In this document: positions 34,508 through 47,572 of the stretch, piece after piece
How the letters are laid out: every line of letters starts with the position of its first letter
Position numbering within the stretch: position 1 is the stretch's first letter
NCBI GenBank assembly: GCA_014898425.1
Contig: RCSZ01000018.1
Coordinates: 372,001-436,000, forward strand
Length of the DNA: 64,000 nt
DNA from: Botryotinia globosa
Taxonomy: Eukaryota; Ascomycota; Leotiomycetes; Helotiales; Sclerotiniaceae
Direction: 5' to 3'
Notes under the pieces: generated by a model
The model's input: only the letters and a program-made list of their open reading frames with translations
The model's database searches: none
What the model was told of the DNA's origin: nothing
Translations under genes and position numbers: made by a program

Positions 34508-36820
34508 ATGGTATACTGTGGCAAGCCTTCACGGGGCTGCCAGATGTGCAGAACTCGAAGGATAAAGGTGTGGTCTTTACGTTGTCTGTCAAGGAGAACT
34601 TTTGGTTTGCTAATATCATCCTCATAGTGTGATGAAACCAAACCCACTTGCAACCAGTGTCAAAAATCAAGACGACAATGTCCAGGGTATAAGGATGACT
34701 TCGATCTTGTCTTCCGTAATGAGACAAAAGCTACAGAAAGACGCGCACGACGATCATTAAAGAAAAAGGGGGAGAGCAATAACAACACCCAGATCGGATC
34801 AGTGAATAGAAGTGATGCAAGTCGCAAGTTTTCAATTGTCTCTAACTCAAGCTCCAACGATGCCGAAATCACGTATTCAACGATCGGAACGGATCTGGCC
34901 AAGATTGAATCCGATGGCAATGATTCTTCATCTTCAGATGCCTTGGGGCTACAAGTGGGCTTCACTAGTCCTCTCGAGCAACAAGCACCATGTTATTTCA
35001 TGTCAAATTTCGTCATCATACCACAAAGCGGGCAAATGCGAGGCTCGTTTGACTGGGTATTACCATTAATCAAGACGGAAGCTTCTGACTCGGCGTTGTC
35101 ACTTTCCTTCCAAGCTGTGGCCATGGCTTCTTTAGCAAATAAACCAAATGCAAGAGGAAGCAATTTGATGCATTTAGCTATTGAGAATTACGCCAAGGCG
35201 TTGAAGGTTGTTAACTTGGCGCTACAAAATTCAGTACAACAAAAATCCGATCAGACACTAGCTTCGATTATATTACTGGGATTCTTCGAAACCATCACTC
35301 AAGAGAAGGCGAGTATCACGGCTTGGGGATCACACATCGATGGGGCTGTACAAATAGTGAAGATGAGAGGAAAGAAACAGTTAAGGACGAAAGTTGGTGT
35401 TGCTTTATTCCAAAGTGTTCGAGGACAAATGGTATGCTAGCTGCCCCTCTTTTTAGTGGGTTCGATACTAATATGCTTTTAGCTTGTCAACTGTCTATCT
35501 TCATCCAAGACTCCTATGCTAGGCGCCGACTGGTGGTGCGCAGATTCTCAGAAAGATGAAGGGGCTGTCTTTGTCAACAGATTAAACTTACAAGTAGCCG
35601 AATTGCGTGGCGATCTGAATAGAATACTAATGTCACATCCCCGGTCACCGGAAACTACCGAACTAGTCACTGAGATTATGCATCGTGCTCTAGAACTCGA
35701 GCAAGAGTATCAGAGATGGGAAGAAACGCAAACAAAACAAACAGTAGCATGGGTGGATAATATTCCCGGTGGTGATATAACAAAAGCCGATGTGTGTCCT
35801 GGACGAGTTGACCTTTACCCCGATGTATTCGCCTGCTCAGCATGGAATTTTTCCCGTGTATCAAGGATATTCATCGCTGCAATAGTTATCCGTTGTGCAG
35901 CATGGACATGCTATCCCGTCGACTACCGAACCACGCCGGAATACGCGCAAATGTCGAGGATGGGCCAGGAAATGATTTGTGATATCATCGCTTCTATTCC
36001 TTTTATGTTTGGGTGGCATCTAGATGACGAGGGAAGATTGAAACCGGGAGATCCTATGAGTGGTAACGATGCTACGGGTGTTAAGGCGTTAGGAGGGGTA
36101 TATGCAATCTGGCCGCTGTTATCAGTTAGTTGTAGTGATTTCACGACAGATTCACAGAGGTTGTGGATTAAAGGACGGCTCAAGTTCATTTCGGAAGTCA
36201 TGGGCTTAAACCAGGCAAAGGTCGTTAGCACTGTAAGTTACCTCTGTCCCTTTGCCCTCTCGCCTATCATCTCGCAAGCATACAAAATTAATACTAACAC
36301 ACCAAAGCTCCAACTCCGTCTCCCATCTATGATCGTCCGCCGCGATAACATGGGCTACGCAGCACCGAACGCGACAAACTCCGTTAGACCTTCAGGTAAA
36401 CCGGCAATTATGCCCACGCTCCCCCCATCCATTTCGGCACTTAATTTTCAGCAACGCGAAGCTATGAAGAGGGAAATGTGGGAACGGGAACGACAAGCTG
36501 CGATGGAGAAGGTGAGGGAGGAACAGCAACGACAACAACATTTGGGAAGGAGTGTGTTGGAGACTAGTAGTGGGAATATAGGGGGAGGAGGAGGGGTATT
36601 CAATGGGGTCGGAGCGATGAATGGAAATGGGTTGAATAGCAATGTCATGTTCCAATATCAACAGAGTAAATATGGGTTGGGTATGAGTGGGAACGGGACA
36701 GGAAATGGAAATGGAAATGGGATGCAGAGAACGGGAGAGGGGGGTTGGAAAATGGGTAATGAGCAGGGGAAGAAATACGCGTGGTTGGAGGGGTTGGGGT
36801 GGTGGGAGACGACGGTTTGA
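34508..36820 (+). CDS. Zn(II)2Cys6 fungal transcription factor
   Basis: Model: 34508..34567, 34628..35431, 35483..36232, 36308..36820; 708 residues. The first intron lies inside the zinc cluster: exon 1 gives CGKPSRGCQMCRTRRIK and exon 2 continues CDETKPTCNQCQKSRRQC. This completes the six Cys at residues 11, 14, 21, 28, 31 and 38, a frequent intron position in such genes. A basic linker (RRARRSLKKK) follows, then a long helical fungal-specific region (ALSLSFQAVAMASLANKPNA, ASIILLGFFETIT, GSHIDGAVQIVKMRG) and a C-terminal Gln/Arg helix and Gly/Asn/Met-rich tail. It is probably a DNA-binding regulator in the nucleus. Its targets are unknown, and the adjacent genes (an exportin and a small membrane protein) give no pathway clue. 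Confidence 0.92.
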
Positions 36821-38824
36821 TGTGGGATTTGGATAGAGCGAGCGCAGTTTTGGATAGTGATGGGTTTCTTTGAGTGCTGGGTACTGTGTTTTGTGAAGGT
36901 GCTAGGGTGGAAATGGAAATGGGAATGGAGGGGGTTTGGATTGAAATGGAATGAAGAAAGAGGTGCATGGAGCGTATGGATTTCATTTGATTTTGATTTT
37001 GATTTTGGTCACGGAAAGGAAAGGAAAGTAAAGGAAAGGAAAGGAAAGGCAAGGAGAGGAGAGGAAAAGTCCTCCGGGAAGGCGTATACTGTTTTTTTAT
37101 TTACTTTTGTACATCTTGTACATTTCTGTCTCTAACTCTATATATACACGACAGTCAGTCAGTGGGTCAGCTAGTAAGCAAAAACTCGGGGCTCTATGGA
37201 TCTTGGTACTAAGGTATTCAATCAAGGAGTTTATGGGTTAGCGTAGGGTAGAGAAGGAGAAGGGAAGGGAAGGTGTTTGTTATATATTTACATGTGTGAA
37301 ATGTGTACATGTATGTATATACTCGAGACTCGAGAGGAATGAATAGATAAAGTATTGCGAAAAGAGAAAAGTAAATCAAAGGCAAGGAAGGTACTTTGTT
37401 CTATTCCATTTTGGTGGTGTGATTTGTATCGTGAGGAGATGTGGGAATGTGGGAATGTGGGAGGTGTGATACTCTACTGTACTGTATTCTATGCTCGGTA
37501 AGAATGGACATTTCATAGTGTGGAATCGGAATTAGAATATAGATATCTAGGAGTTTGCTGATGAGGTGAAGGTTGGGAGAGAGGGAGGAAAGGTATAGGT
37601 ATAGGTGTATTATTATAGTAGTGCTTAGATTAGAATGGATGGTAGATTAAATAATTGGATATGGATATGGATATGGATGGATATAGATATGGATATAGAT
37701 ATAATTAGCTATTAGATAGATCTGCATATTAGATTAGCACAAGGAAGACTGTAATGATATGATATTATGAAGTATGTATTATAGTTTTGTGTGTGATGTG
37801 TGAGAATAGAGGTGATCTTTTCAGATTCTCTGAATCCATTCATTCATTCATTCAGGTATTAGAAGTTGCTGATTCGATATCTAGGTAAGTTTTTGAATGT
37901 CGATTTGTATTTTGCATTTTCTTTTTTCTTGGGGAGTTTGGGTATTATTTGGCAGAGGAAACTTTACGGATGACATTGCGTTGAAGAAGCTCTATTCATA
38001 TTCCCTTCTCAAAGTTTACGCGAGGAGACGAGGAGGCTGTGAGATTCTGATTTCAGAAGGAGTATGGGATTTGTATAGCTTTGCTATATATCTAGTATCA
38101 TGACCCTTCTATGAAGAGGCTCCATGAAGTTAGAGATTTGAGATAACGTAGCTTAGGAAATACTCATATATGTGTCGTTGTAAACCCAGTATTCGTGAAC
38201 CGATGAAGAGGGCTGGAAGAAATGAAATGCCAGATAGGTATATGAGAATCCCAATGAAAATGAGAATGGGAATATCTGATGAACGCCCATCTGTTCCATA
38301 AATATAGTGTTTGCGCAATTACAAGTAATGATGGTCTGGAGATTCAGATGACCTCTCCCCTTTCAATCCAGCCCGGCAACCGGCGTTGGATGATGAGCGA
38401 GTACTGTAGATCTGTAATATAAAAGTATCGATGAATGCCCCCATCCATCGATCCTTTCCCAAGAGTTCATGCTTTCCGCAGCGAAAAGGCTATTGGCTGC
38501 ATTGGCCTCGCTTTGGACGATACTGGCTGGCTTGATTCAGAGAGAATCTGGCAATGAGAAAATCGAAAAAGAGTACGGTAATACAAAATGTGAAGAAATG
38601 GATTTGGGGAATTAGCGAGATTTGCGTCAGAGGGGGTTGATTTATCTGTTGGACGAAGAGCGAGAATATCTGAAGGGGAAATGGGAAATTAGTTACTTTC
38701 TGAGAGTATATTGTTTGGATAGAGGGCGAGAACAGCAAGAGGAGACCTGGAAGCATAAATTCCGTAATTATTCCACCCGCTCTTCCCTCATTCTCTTGGG
38801 CGCATGCAAAGAGAAAGAGCAAAC
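36821..38824. other. Intergenic (2.0 kb), low-complexity patches
   Basis: It lies between the 3' ends of the Zn2Cys6 gene and the small membrane-protein gene (convergent). It contains GGAAA/GGAAT runs near 36990-37060 and ATGGAT units near 37660-37700. No gene seen. Confidence 0.5.
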
Positions 38825-39157
38825 TTACGGTTTCCTAGATTCTACTTTTCCACCATTTCCATTATCTTTGGAACTATTCCAACCCAATCTTGATTGATAC
38901 GCAGGCCATGTACTTAGATTCCAAGCCCTGACCAAGAAGCCTTGGGTTTTATCCACATAATTTTCATTTTTCAACTCTTTCACTCCAACTTTGACGCCGT
39001 CTTTGGTAAACGAAACATTCTTGGACGCCATTTTGTCTGAGGCAGATTTCGAGACTTGTTGCGTGACGAGATAGACTTGGTAGCCGACGAATGCGAATGC
39101 GCCGACGATGACGAAGAAGATGAGGAGAGGGAGCAGCTTGCTGTTGGTTGGGAGCAT
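38825..39157 (-). CDS. Small single-pass membrane protein, fungal conserved, unknown function
   Basis: An open frame of 110 residues. One N-terminal transmembrane helix (LLPLLIFFVIVGAFAFVGYQ, about residues 8-27) is followed by a soluble tail containing SDKMASKNVSFTKDGVKVGV, KELKNENYVDKTQG and AYQSRLGWN. I recognise this as a widespread short ascomycete family without an assigned role. The GTAAGT that overlaps the stop (codons CCG TAA) could be a splice donor; splicing to a downstream acceptor would add only a few residues, so the product is little changed. The protein probably sits in the ER or mitochondrial membrane with its C-terminus as the functional side, but this is inference. Confidence 0.75.
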   Translation of the reverse strand: MLPTNSKLLPLLIFFVIVGAFAFVGYQVYLVTQQVSKSASDKMASKNVSFTKDGVKVGVKELKNENYVDKTQGFLVRAWNLSTWPAYQSRLGWNSSKDNGNGGKVESRKP

Positions 39158-40275
39158 GGTTAGCTATTGTTTTGAGGGGTTTGACATTCTACATGATTTG
39201 CTTTGATTCGTTCATGGAAGGTAGAGAAAGAATAGAGAAGAGTAGGTAGGTTTGACAAGATTTACTGGTGCATGCGACGAAATTCCAAAGCGCGTACAGA
39301 GACAAAGAAATATCTGGTAAGTTGTAACAGCAGGACATACCTTAAAGCAGAGCGGGGTGGTGGAGGGGACTTTGATGAAGATCCCCAAGCCATTGTCTAT
39401 ATATGGGTATAAAATGTATCTATCGATCTTCGTTTTGGTCTTTCAAATGGAGAATATAGATTCGAAGCACCAAATTGGATGTTGGAGAAGTATGTGTAGT
39501 AAGTAGTATATGTACCTAGGTACTGGTAGATGATGTATTGTTATTGTTATTATTTAATTTAGGATATTTAGGGAAGTTTATCCTTGTTACGTAATACGGA
39601 ATACGGAATACGGAATACGCAGAGGGATTTTAGGGATTTTAGGGATTTTAGGGATTTTAGGGATTTTAATAATAAGGCTACCTCCTCCCCAGGTATGCAT
39701 GTAATTAATTGCCTTGCCTTGTACTCTATCCTCTAACACGTGATGCTGCGGGTCAAAATCATTTGGATGAGAGCTGTTTTGGTGGAGCGTGGCCGTGTGT
39801 GTGTGAAATGTTTGGTCCGTCGGTGGGCGTGAATGATGAAAGCCGAAAGGCCAGGATTCCTTTCAGAGAGTAATAAGTGACCACCAGTATTTTGGAGGAA
39901 TCTCAACCAAATTCATATCATACATATCCTATGCAAAGTTCAATTCAATTCAATATCATGAATGAATTGATTCTAATTTTCAAATCTTCTCTCATTGTCT
40001 AGAAATACCCCTGGACTTTTTCTTACAATCTGTTCGGATCTCATCTACCTAGGAAGCTCTTTCTTAGCAACGTGTTCCTTGAGACTATCAACTATCGTAG
40101 ATCTATCCAAGAATTCTAAGCTTGGGTATTGACTTGACACTTCCCATACTCGACCTACCTGCCCCTCGAACAGGACAACATCAAGCTTTCCAAGGGCGAC
40201 TACCAATTCTTGCGCCACTACACCACTTTTTAAATCTCGGAAACGCTGCTCCAGAGAATTAAAACAATAGCAAAT
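39158..40275. other. Intergenic between divergent small membrane gene and SEC24
   Basis: About 1.1 kb with two short arrays: GGAATAC units (39594-39620) and a 9-bp AGGGATTTT array (39623-39667). No gene seen. Confidence 0.5.
39623..39667. repeat. 9-bp array AGGGATTTT, five copies
   Basis: Five exact copies. The repeated phase contains TTTTAGGGA, which resembles telomeric TTAGGG but with a different period. Confidence 0.9.
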
Positions 40276-43186
40276 ATGGCGGCACCACAAGATGGATATC
40301 CAGGCCAAGCTTATCCCCCTCAAGACCCATACGCACAGCAAAGTCCCGCGCAACCAGGCTATGAACAGCCAGTGACTTCTCCCACACAACAAGCCGGTCC
40401 ACCAGGAGCAGATGCCGGAAAGAAGAAGAAGAGGGGTTATGCGACACAAGCTTATGATTTTGGTCAAGGTGCGAATTCAGCCTTAGGAGGACAAACACAT
40501 GGCGGTGCTCAATTTCAACCCGCACAAACACCTGCTGCATATGGTGGATATCAAGCTCAACCAGATCCTGCTGCTGCATATGGAGCTCCACAAGCTGGCA
40601 TGGCCGGCGCTCCCCAGGGCGGTTTCTCTCAACCGCAATATGGCGGCGGTGTGGGGGGCTATCAACCTCCTGATGCTGGATATCCTGGTCCAGGCACACC
40701 GGTTACTCCTGGTGTAGCGGGAATTACTCAAGGAATGGGGCAGATGGGAATGGGTGGACCGCAACAACCTATTGCGGCTCAAGCTCGTCCTGGTGGTGCT
40801 CCAGTTCAGGTTGCGTTGAATCAGCTTTATCCTACAGATCTCACCAACCAACCTTTCAATGTCGCAGAGTTGGACTTACCTCCTCCTCCGATCATTTTGC
40901 CTGCAAATGTAAGTGTGAATATCAATTGTATGGAATTCTATGCTAATGCTTAAATAGTCAAGTGTTACCCCTTCCCCAAATGCGAATTGTCCACCAAAAT
41001 ATGTTAGATCCACTTTGAATGCGGTTCCTACGACCAATTCTCTCCTGAAGAAATCGAAACTTCCTTTCGCATTAGTTATACAGCCATACACTTCATTGCA
41101 CGATGTCGACGATCCAGTACCAGTTGTTCAAGATCAAGTCATTTCACGTTGTAGAAGATGTCGTTCATACATCAACCCATATGTTTCATTCCTTGACCAT
41201 GGCCACAGATGGAGGTGTAATATGTGTAACCTCACAAATGATGTTCCACAAGCTTTCGACTGGGATGCAGCTGCACAACAAAGTGTTGACCGATGGCAAC
41301 GACCGGAGCTTAACCACGCAGTTGTGGAATTTGTCGCACCACAGGAATATATGGTTAGACCTCCACAACCACTTGTCTATCTCTTCTTGTTCGATGTCAG
41401 CTTTGCTTCTGTATCTTGTGGCTTGTTGGCTACTAGTGCCAGGACTATTCTCGACAGTCTTAACAGGATACCAAATGCGGATCGAAGAACACGAGTTGGA
41501 TTTATGGCTGTAGACTCCAGTTTACATTACTTCCAAGTTCCAAAGGATACGGAAGAGAATGGTGAGACGAATATGCTTGTTGTTAGTGATCTGGAGGAGC
41601 CTTTCCTTCCAGTTCCTCAAGAGCTATTGGTACCATTGTCTGAATGCAGATTGAATGTAGAGAAATTCCTCATGACTCTTCCTCAAATGTTCCAGACCAA
41701 TACAAACAATGGATCATGTATGGGTTCAGCTCTCCGTGCTGGTCACAAACTTATCTCTCCTCTTGGTGGAAAGATTGTTGTAATCACTGCTTCATTACCT
41801 AATGTTGGATTTGGCAAATTAGAGATGCGCGAGGATAAAAAGTTACTAGGTACATCAAAGGAGAGTGGTCTATTACAAACAGCCAACAGTTTCTACAAGA
41901 GTTTTGCGGTCGAATGTTCAAAGAATCAAGTTTCCATCGATATGTTCTTGTTCTCATCACAATATCAAGATGTTGCTTCTCTTAGCAACCTTCCAAGATA
42001 TACTGGTGGACAAACCTATTTCTACCCTGGATGGAATGCTGGAAGAAGCGAAGACGCTATCAAATTTGCTACCGAGTTCAGTGATTATCTATCTGCTGAA
42101 ATTGGTCTTGAGGCAGTGTTGCGTGTTCGTGCTACTACTGGTCTCCGAATGAGCACTTTCTATGGCAATTTCTTCAACCGAAGTTCGGATCTATGCGCCT
42201 TCCCAGCCTTCCCTCGCGATCAAAGCTATGTTGTCGAAGTTGCTATCGATGAGTCTCTCACCAAGAACTTTGTTTGCATGCAAACGGCCGTCTTGCACAC
42301 TACGAGTAACGGAGAGCGTCGTATTAGAGTTATGACTTTGTCATTACCTACAACAACTAATCTTCAAGATGTTTATGCATCTGCTGATCAATGCGCAATC
42401 ACTACTTACTTCAGTCACAAGGCTGTTGAGCGTGCATTGAGTGGTGGTCTTGAGCCTGCACGTGAAGCTCTCCAATCGAAATTGATTGAGCTTCTCCAAA
42501 CCTTCAAGAAAGAACTTGCAGGTGGAAATATGGGTGGTGGTGGGCTTCAATTCCCTGCCAACCTTCGTGGATTACCAGTTCTTTTCCTTGGTCTCATCAA
42601 GAATGTTGGACTTCGAAAATCGGCCCAAATTCCTTCGGATTTGAGATCTGCAGCTCTTTGCCAATTATCCACACTTCCTCTTCCACTCTTGATGCAATAC
42701 ATCTATCCACGTCTGTACTCATTACACGATATGCCCGATAACGCTGGTATCCCCGATCCGGAAACAAATCAAATCGTTCTTCCTCCACCAATGAATCTTT
42801 CATCGGAACGTCTCGTCCCATTCGGTCTCTATCTTATTGATGACGGTCAAACACAATTCCTTTGGGTCGGCCGCGACGCCGTTCCTCAGTTGTTAGCTGA
42901 TGTATTTGATATTTCGGATCGCTCGAAACTTAAGGTTGGGAAAGCGACACTACCGGAATTGGATAACGATTTTAGTGAGAGAGTTAGAAATGTGTTCCAG
43001 AAAGCAAGAGATTATAGGAGTAGAGGTGTCGGCAGTATTGTCGTGCCGCATTTGTATGTGGTGCGAGAAGATGGCGAACCGTCGTTGAAATTGTGGGCGC
43101 AGACGCTGTTGGTTGAGGATAGAGCGGATCAGGGAATGAGCTTTCAGCAGTGGATGGGGATGATGAGGGAGAAGGTCAGTTCCTAG
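40276..43186 (+). CDS. SEC24: COPII coat cargo adaptor SEC24
   Basis: Model: 40276..40908 and 40958..43186, intron 49 bp; 953 residues. The N-terminal 200 residues are Gln/Pro/Gly/Ala-rich and disordered, as in other Sec24 proteins. The spliced sequence then shows the zinc-finger domain ([24 protein letters not shown]; about residues 273-302). The trunk follows ([30 protein letters not shown]), then the beta-sandwich and helical domains, and a C-terminal gelsolin-like domain ([20 protein letters not shown]). Sec24 selects cargo for ER-to-Golgi COPII vesicles and works as a dimer with Sec23. All domains are intact. It is convergent with TPS1, with about 800 bp between stop codons. Confidence 0.96.
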
Positions 43187-43991
43187 GTTGTGATTTTGGG
43201 GGGAGGTGGGTGTGGTGATGAGGTGGAGAAAAGGGATTCAGGACGGGGTGGTGGAATGCATGGATGGATGGATGAATGCATGAATGGTGCGAGAAAAAAA
43301 TGATGCTTAAGGAGTGAGAACGAATGAATGTATGAGGAATCAGATGATATGTATACATGAATGGAGTGAAAGTCTTAATTTTATCCTTAGAGACTTTTCT
43401 TTCCTTCCTTCTGTCTACCTACCTACCTACCTTCCTTCCTTCTGATTACGTCCGTGAGGGATACAAGGTGGGTTGATTTGGTCGAGACACGGATCGAACA
43501 TCTTTTTCGATCAAATGATTCATTTCAATTTTTAAAATTAAAAATTTAAAAAAAATGAAAATTCTTTTATTGTTTGTTCATTTCAATTCTTTTATTTTGC
43601 TCTTCGTGTATGATTTTGAGATAAATATTCTAACGGTGATTATGATATGATATGATCTATTTTCATTTCATCATTTTTGTTCCATTCATCTACCTATGCA
43701 CATATGTATGTATGTATTTGTTTATTTCCCATTTTCTTATATTCCCAGCATACCCATTCACCCATCCATCCATGTGTGTTCCCATTCAACTCAATTTGAA
43801 ACATGAATCAAGTCATCAATCATAAGCAAACAAACAAATATATTAACGCCGCCTGCCCATCCATCCATCCATCCATCCATCAATGCTGTCAAGGAAAGTA
43901 TATCCGGTCCCATCAAAAGATTTTCTTCTCTTCTCTCCTCTCCTCTCCTCTCTTGTAGTACTCCCTTTCCATTCTATCCCAAACCCTAAAT
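43187..43991. other. Convergent 3' region SEC24 / TPS1
   Basis: About 800 bp with CATC, ATGG and CTAC microsatellite runs (near 43257, 43411 and 43857). No gene seen. Confidence 0.5.
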
Positions 43992-45681
43992 CTAATCATC
44001 GAATTCACCCGGTTCCAATGTCCCTTCCTCTCTCTGTTCCCCAAGATTGAATTGTTGAACCCCCTCTACTAAATCCGGCATCTTATCTACCGTCCCCTTA
44101 CAACTTGATTTCTTGGCAGCGTGTTCACTAATCCTCTGCAACTCGCTTACGAAACTCTCTCCCCACCATGAACTCGTGTATTTGAATACATATTTTTCCA
44201 ATTTCTTGAAATTGATTTCTCTTTGTTCTGGAGACATTGTGACAGCATCATGGATAGCATCTGCAAGTTCTTCCGTGTTCCATGGATTAACAATGAGAGC
44301 GCCATTGAGAGATTGAGCGGCACCTGTGAATTCAGAGAGGATCATTACACCATGACGTTTACGTTGTGTGGCGATGTATTCGTAAGAGACCAGATTCATG
44401 CCATCACGAGTACTGGATACGAGACAGGCATCTGAAACGGCATAGAGAGCGGTGAGTTCATCGAAATTGACAGATTGATGGAGGAAGTGAATAGGCATGA
44501 ATTCAACGGTACCAAAGCGACCGTTGATGCGACCGACGAGTTCGTTGACGACGGCGCGAAGATTTTGATACTCCTCAACATCTTGACGAGAAGGGACAGC
44601 TACTTGTACAAGGACTACCTTGCCGATCCACTCGGGATGTTCAGTGAGGAAGACTTCAAGAGCGTGTAATTTTTGTGGGACACCTTTGATGTAATCTAAT
44701 CTGTCAACTCCGACGATGAGTTTAACACCTTCAAATTTGCGCTCCAGCTGAGCAATACGCTCTTCGACTTTTGGCTTCTTAAGAGTTTCGATGAACTTTT
44801 CGGGGTCGATACCGATGGGGAAAGCCGCTACTGTGACATATTTACCACGGAATTCGACACCATTAGGTGTTGTTTGTGTTTCCCTACACATCGTTAGTTG
44901 GAGTTTATGAAGAGCAGGATTCACACTTACAAAATTCTAGAGCAACTGCTAAGGAAATGTCTGGCATAGTCATATGTGTGGAAACCGATCAAATCGCAAT
45001 GAAGGACACTCAACAACAAAGATTCTCTGACAGGTAAGATTCTGTAGATCTCACTGGAGGGGAAAGGTGTATGAAGGAAGAATCCAATCTTGACATTCTT
45101 CTTGCTCGTACCGATTTCATCGCGCAACATTTCTGGAAGAAGCATAAGATGATAATCGTGGACCCAAATCAAATCACCATCTTGTACATCCTTAGCAATC
45201 GTTTTCGCGAACAATCTGTTGACCTCCTTGTATGCCATCCATTGTGACTCGTCGAATGTAATCTCTCCTGGGTGGTAATGGAATAGAGGCCAAAGGATAG
45301 AATCTATGATTGCTGTTAGTACTTGCAGATGTAATAACGGATGTAACTGGGCAGAGATGGTGGAAAATACATACTAGAGAATCCATTGTAGTGTTTATCG
45401 GCCAATTCATCATCGACGAACACTGGATGAGCACCATGTTCGTCCTTCAGTCTCTTAACCAAAGGCTTCGCTTCAGCATCTGGCACTTCCAAACCTGGCC
45501 ATCCATACCACTGGAATGTAGTCGTCTTTGCCAATCCACTCAAACCCGTTACCAACCCACCCGAGGAGCCAGTGAATTCATATTGACCATCCTCAGTTCG
45601 TTTGATCGTGATGGGTAATCTGTTGGATACCAGAAGTAATCTGCTGGAAGCTTCGGGCTCCTCGGCAGCTATGGAAGGCAT
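43992..45681 (-). CDS. TPS1: Trehalose-6-phosphate synthase (UDP-glucose dependent)
   Basis: Model: exons 45375..45681, 44931..45303 and 43992..44883; introns 71 and 47 bp; 523 residues. It belongs to glycosyltransferase family 20. Signature segments are SNRLPITIKR and GGLVTGLSGL (N-terminal), WVHDYHLMLLPEMLRDE, GFFLHTPFPSSEIYRILPVR, GVDRLDYIKGVPQKLHALEV and SEFTGAAQSL followed by NPWNTEELADAI. Splice 1 restores NGFSNSILWPLFHYHPGE and splice 2 restores RILETQTTPNGV, both expected for the family. The enzyme makes trehalose-6-phosphate from UDP-glucose and glucose-6-phosphate in the cytosol, a step in stress protection and glycolytic control. The acidic C-terminal tail beyond the catalytic domain (EQREEGTLEPGEFDD) is typical of filamentous ascomycetes. 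Confidence 0.97.
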
Positions 45682-45923
45682 GTTGTAGTTGTTTTCGTTC
45701 TATGGTCGTGATGCAATGTGCGGCCGATGGCACAAGTAGAACTGGAACTGGGCTAGATCAAACTGCTTGGATTTTAAGTAGGGATGGATCTTGTTGAGAT
45801 CCTCTTTAGATCTTCCAGGAAGCTGTCAAAGAAGTAGATAATGGAAAGCTTCACAAGCGATAAACACGGGTGTTTCCGGTAAGGCTAAATAGGTAGTATG
45901 GGATGGATAAATTTCCAAAAGGT

Positions 45924-46013
45924 GTGAGTGGTTTTCTTGTGAGTGGTGTTCTTGTGAGTGGTGTTCTTGTGAGTGGTGTTCTTGTGAGTGGTGTTCTTGT
46001 GAGTGGTGTTCTT
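45924..46013. repeat. 15-bp minisatellite, six copies
   Basis: Unit GTGAGTGGTGTTCTT, six head-to-tail copies; the first has one substitution (T for G). It starts about 240 bp upstream of the TPS1 start codon. Confidence 0.95.
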
Positions 46014-46084
46014 GTTCGTTGGCAAGCTTGAGCTTGGGAGTGAATGGGTTTCAAGGTTAAATAAACTTGGAAGCCGTCAGTCAA

Positions 46085-46169
46085 TCAGTCAGTCAGTCAG
46101 TCAGTCAGTCAGTCAGTCAGTCAGTCAGTCAGTCAGTCAGTCAGTCAGTCAGTCAGTCAGTCAGTCAGT
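46085..46169. repeat. CAGT tetranucleotide microsatellite, about 21 copies
   Basis: A nearly perfect CAGT run about 400 bp upstream of the TPS1 start. Confidence 0.95.
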
Positions 46170-47572
46170 AGGTACTAGCTGTAGGTAGCTTCAGAAAAAA
46201 AAAACAAAGGACAAAGATGTCTTTAATAGCGATTACATGAACTTTTCAAAGCTGTGAATTTCTCAAAAAGGGATTGAAGAGAAGACTAGAAGAAGAAGAA
46301 AAGATGCTTCAATCTAGGAATATTAGTCTTATAAAAGTTTGGTGATATATCTCTTTGGCCTTTCATTGTCCAGTATTTTTCGTTCCCCAGGTGGTGGGTG
46401 GTGGGTGGTAGGTGGGCATCAATAACAACAATTACCTCATCGGCGGAGAGTTTTAGGAGGTTTTCCTCCACCCCATGTTGAAAGTCACCGAGAAAGCATT
46501 CGAGACATTACTAGATAGTTCGAAGTGGATCCGGAATGTGAAGATATACTTGAGTCATTTCTTACCTTGAATGTGTACGGTGTCGTTGTTTGAAGATGGT
46601 TGGGAGGTTGTAGCATCATTTTGATTTGTCGATATGATATCTACCTGGTGCTCTGCTGGAAATGTTCATATAATAAACTACCTAGTATTAGGTATAAAAA
46701 CTGATAAGAAGATTTATCCTGGTTACCATACAATCAATTTGACCCCGCAGTAAAGAAGGCTGATGAAGGAAGAATTCTTTGTATACAATGCAATCCAATT
46801 TAAACAATTGTTAAAGATATTTATTTATTATTTATTATTTATTATTTCCTCTAATTGGTTGATTATCTGGTATTCATCATATCCTCCTGCTCGAGTCATT
46901 GCCTACTACATTGCTATTTGAAGCTTGGCACAGAGTGTTCTGTCCATCTTCATATATCCATTGCACCTTAAATCTAGACCTCACAAGACGTCTTTGACTT
47001 CATCGGTATATACCCATCGGGTGAGTTTCCTAGATCATGGCGTTCAAACAACATTCATCAGGATTCAAACCGAAAAGTCATAAGACGCAGGGTCGTTGTG
47101 GATTCTTCTGACGGGCATACTCGCATCCAATGCTTTCTCCATGCTTAGAGAAATCTTGGGATAACTTCCGGCTATATTGATCGTATCACCTACCGGCATA
47201 ATTTGCCATTCTCCCATATCTATATCTATATCTATATCCCTATCACGCCGCAGTGTGGCAGCCAAAAAATCAACTCATGGTGTCTTGCGATTTCGGTACC
47301 ATTTGACTGGTGCCTAGTTGTACTGCAACCTCATTGTGAAATCAATCTCATGAATTGGTGATAGAAATACCTAGGTTTCTTATCTATTTCCGGATTCACT
47401 TCTGTGCAGTTTCACCTCCGAATATCTCCCGGCCGATAATGGCTTCAAAAGTGGGCAGATATATGTTCATGGTTCAGAGATTCACAGAGGTTCGATCAAA
47501 GCATTTCGACCCAAGACACCCGAGGGAATACAAATTGTCGTACGCGGGGAAGAATAACATACCAATTTTGCC

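Larger units (their letters stand above)
45682..47572. other. Divergent intergenic region TPS1 / GNAT (1.9 kb)
   Basis: It carries the TPS1 promoter side and two striking arrays: a 15-bp repeat (45924-46013) and a CAGT run (46085-46169). An open frame at 47355-47630 overlaps the GNAT start in another frame and is not supported. Confidence 0.5.

Noticed and set aside
39623..39667. Interstitial telomere
   Set aside because: The unit is 9 bp and not TTAGGG; only a partial resemblance.
40259..40851. Antisense frames over SEC24 exon 1
   Set aside because: Shadows of the Gln/Pro-rich coding sequence of SEC24.
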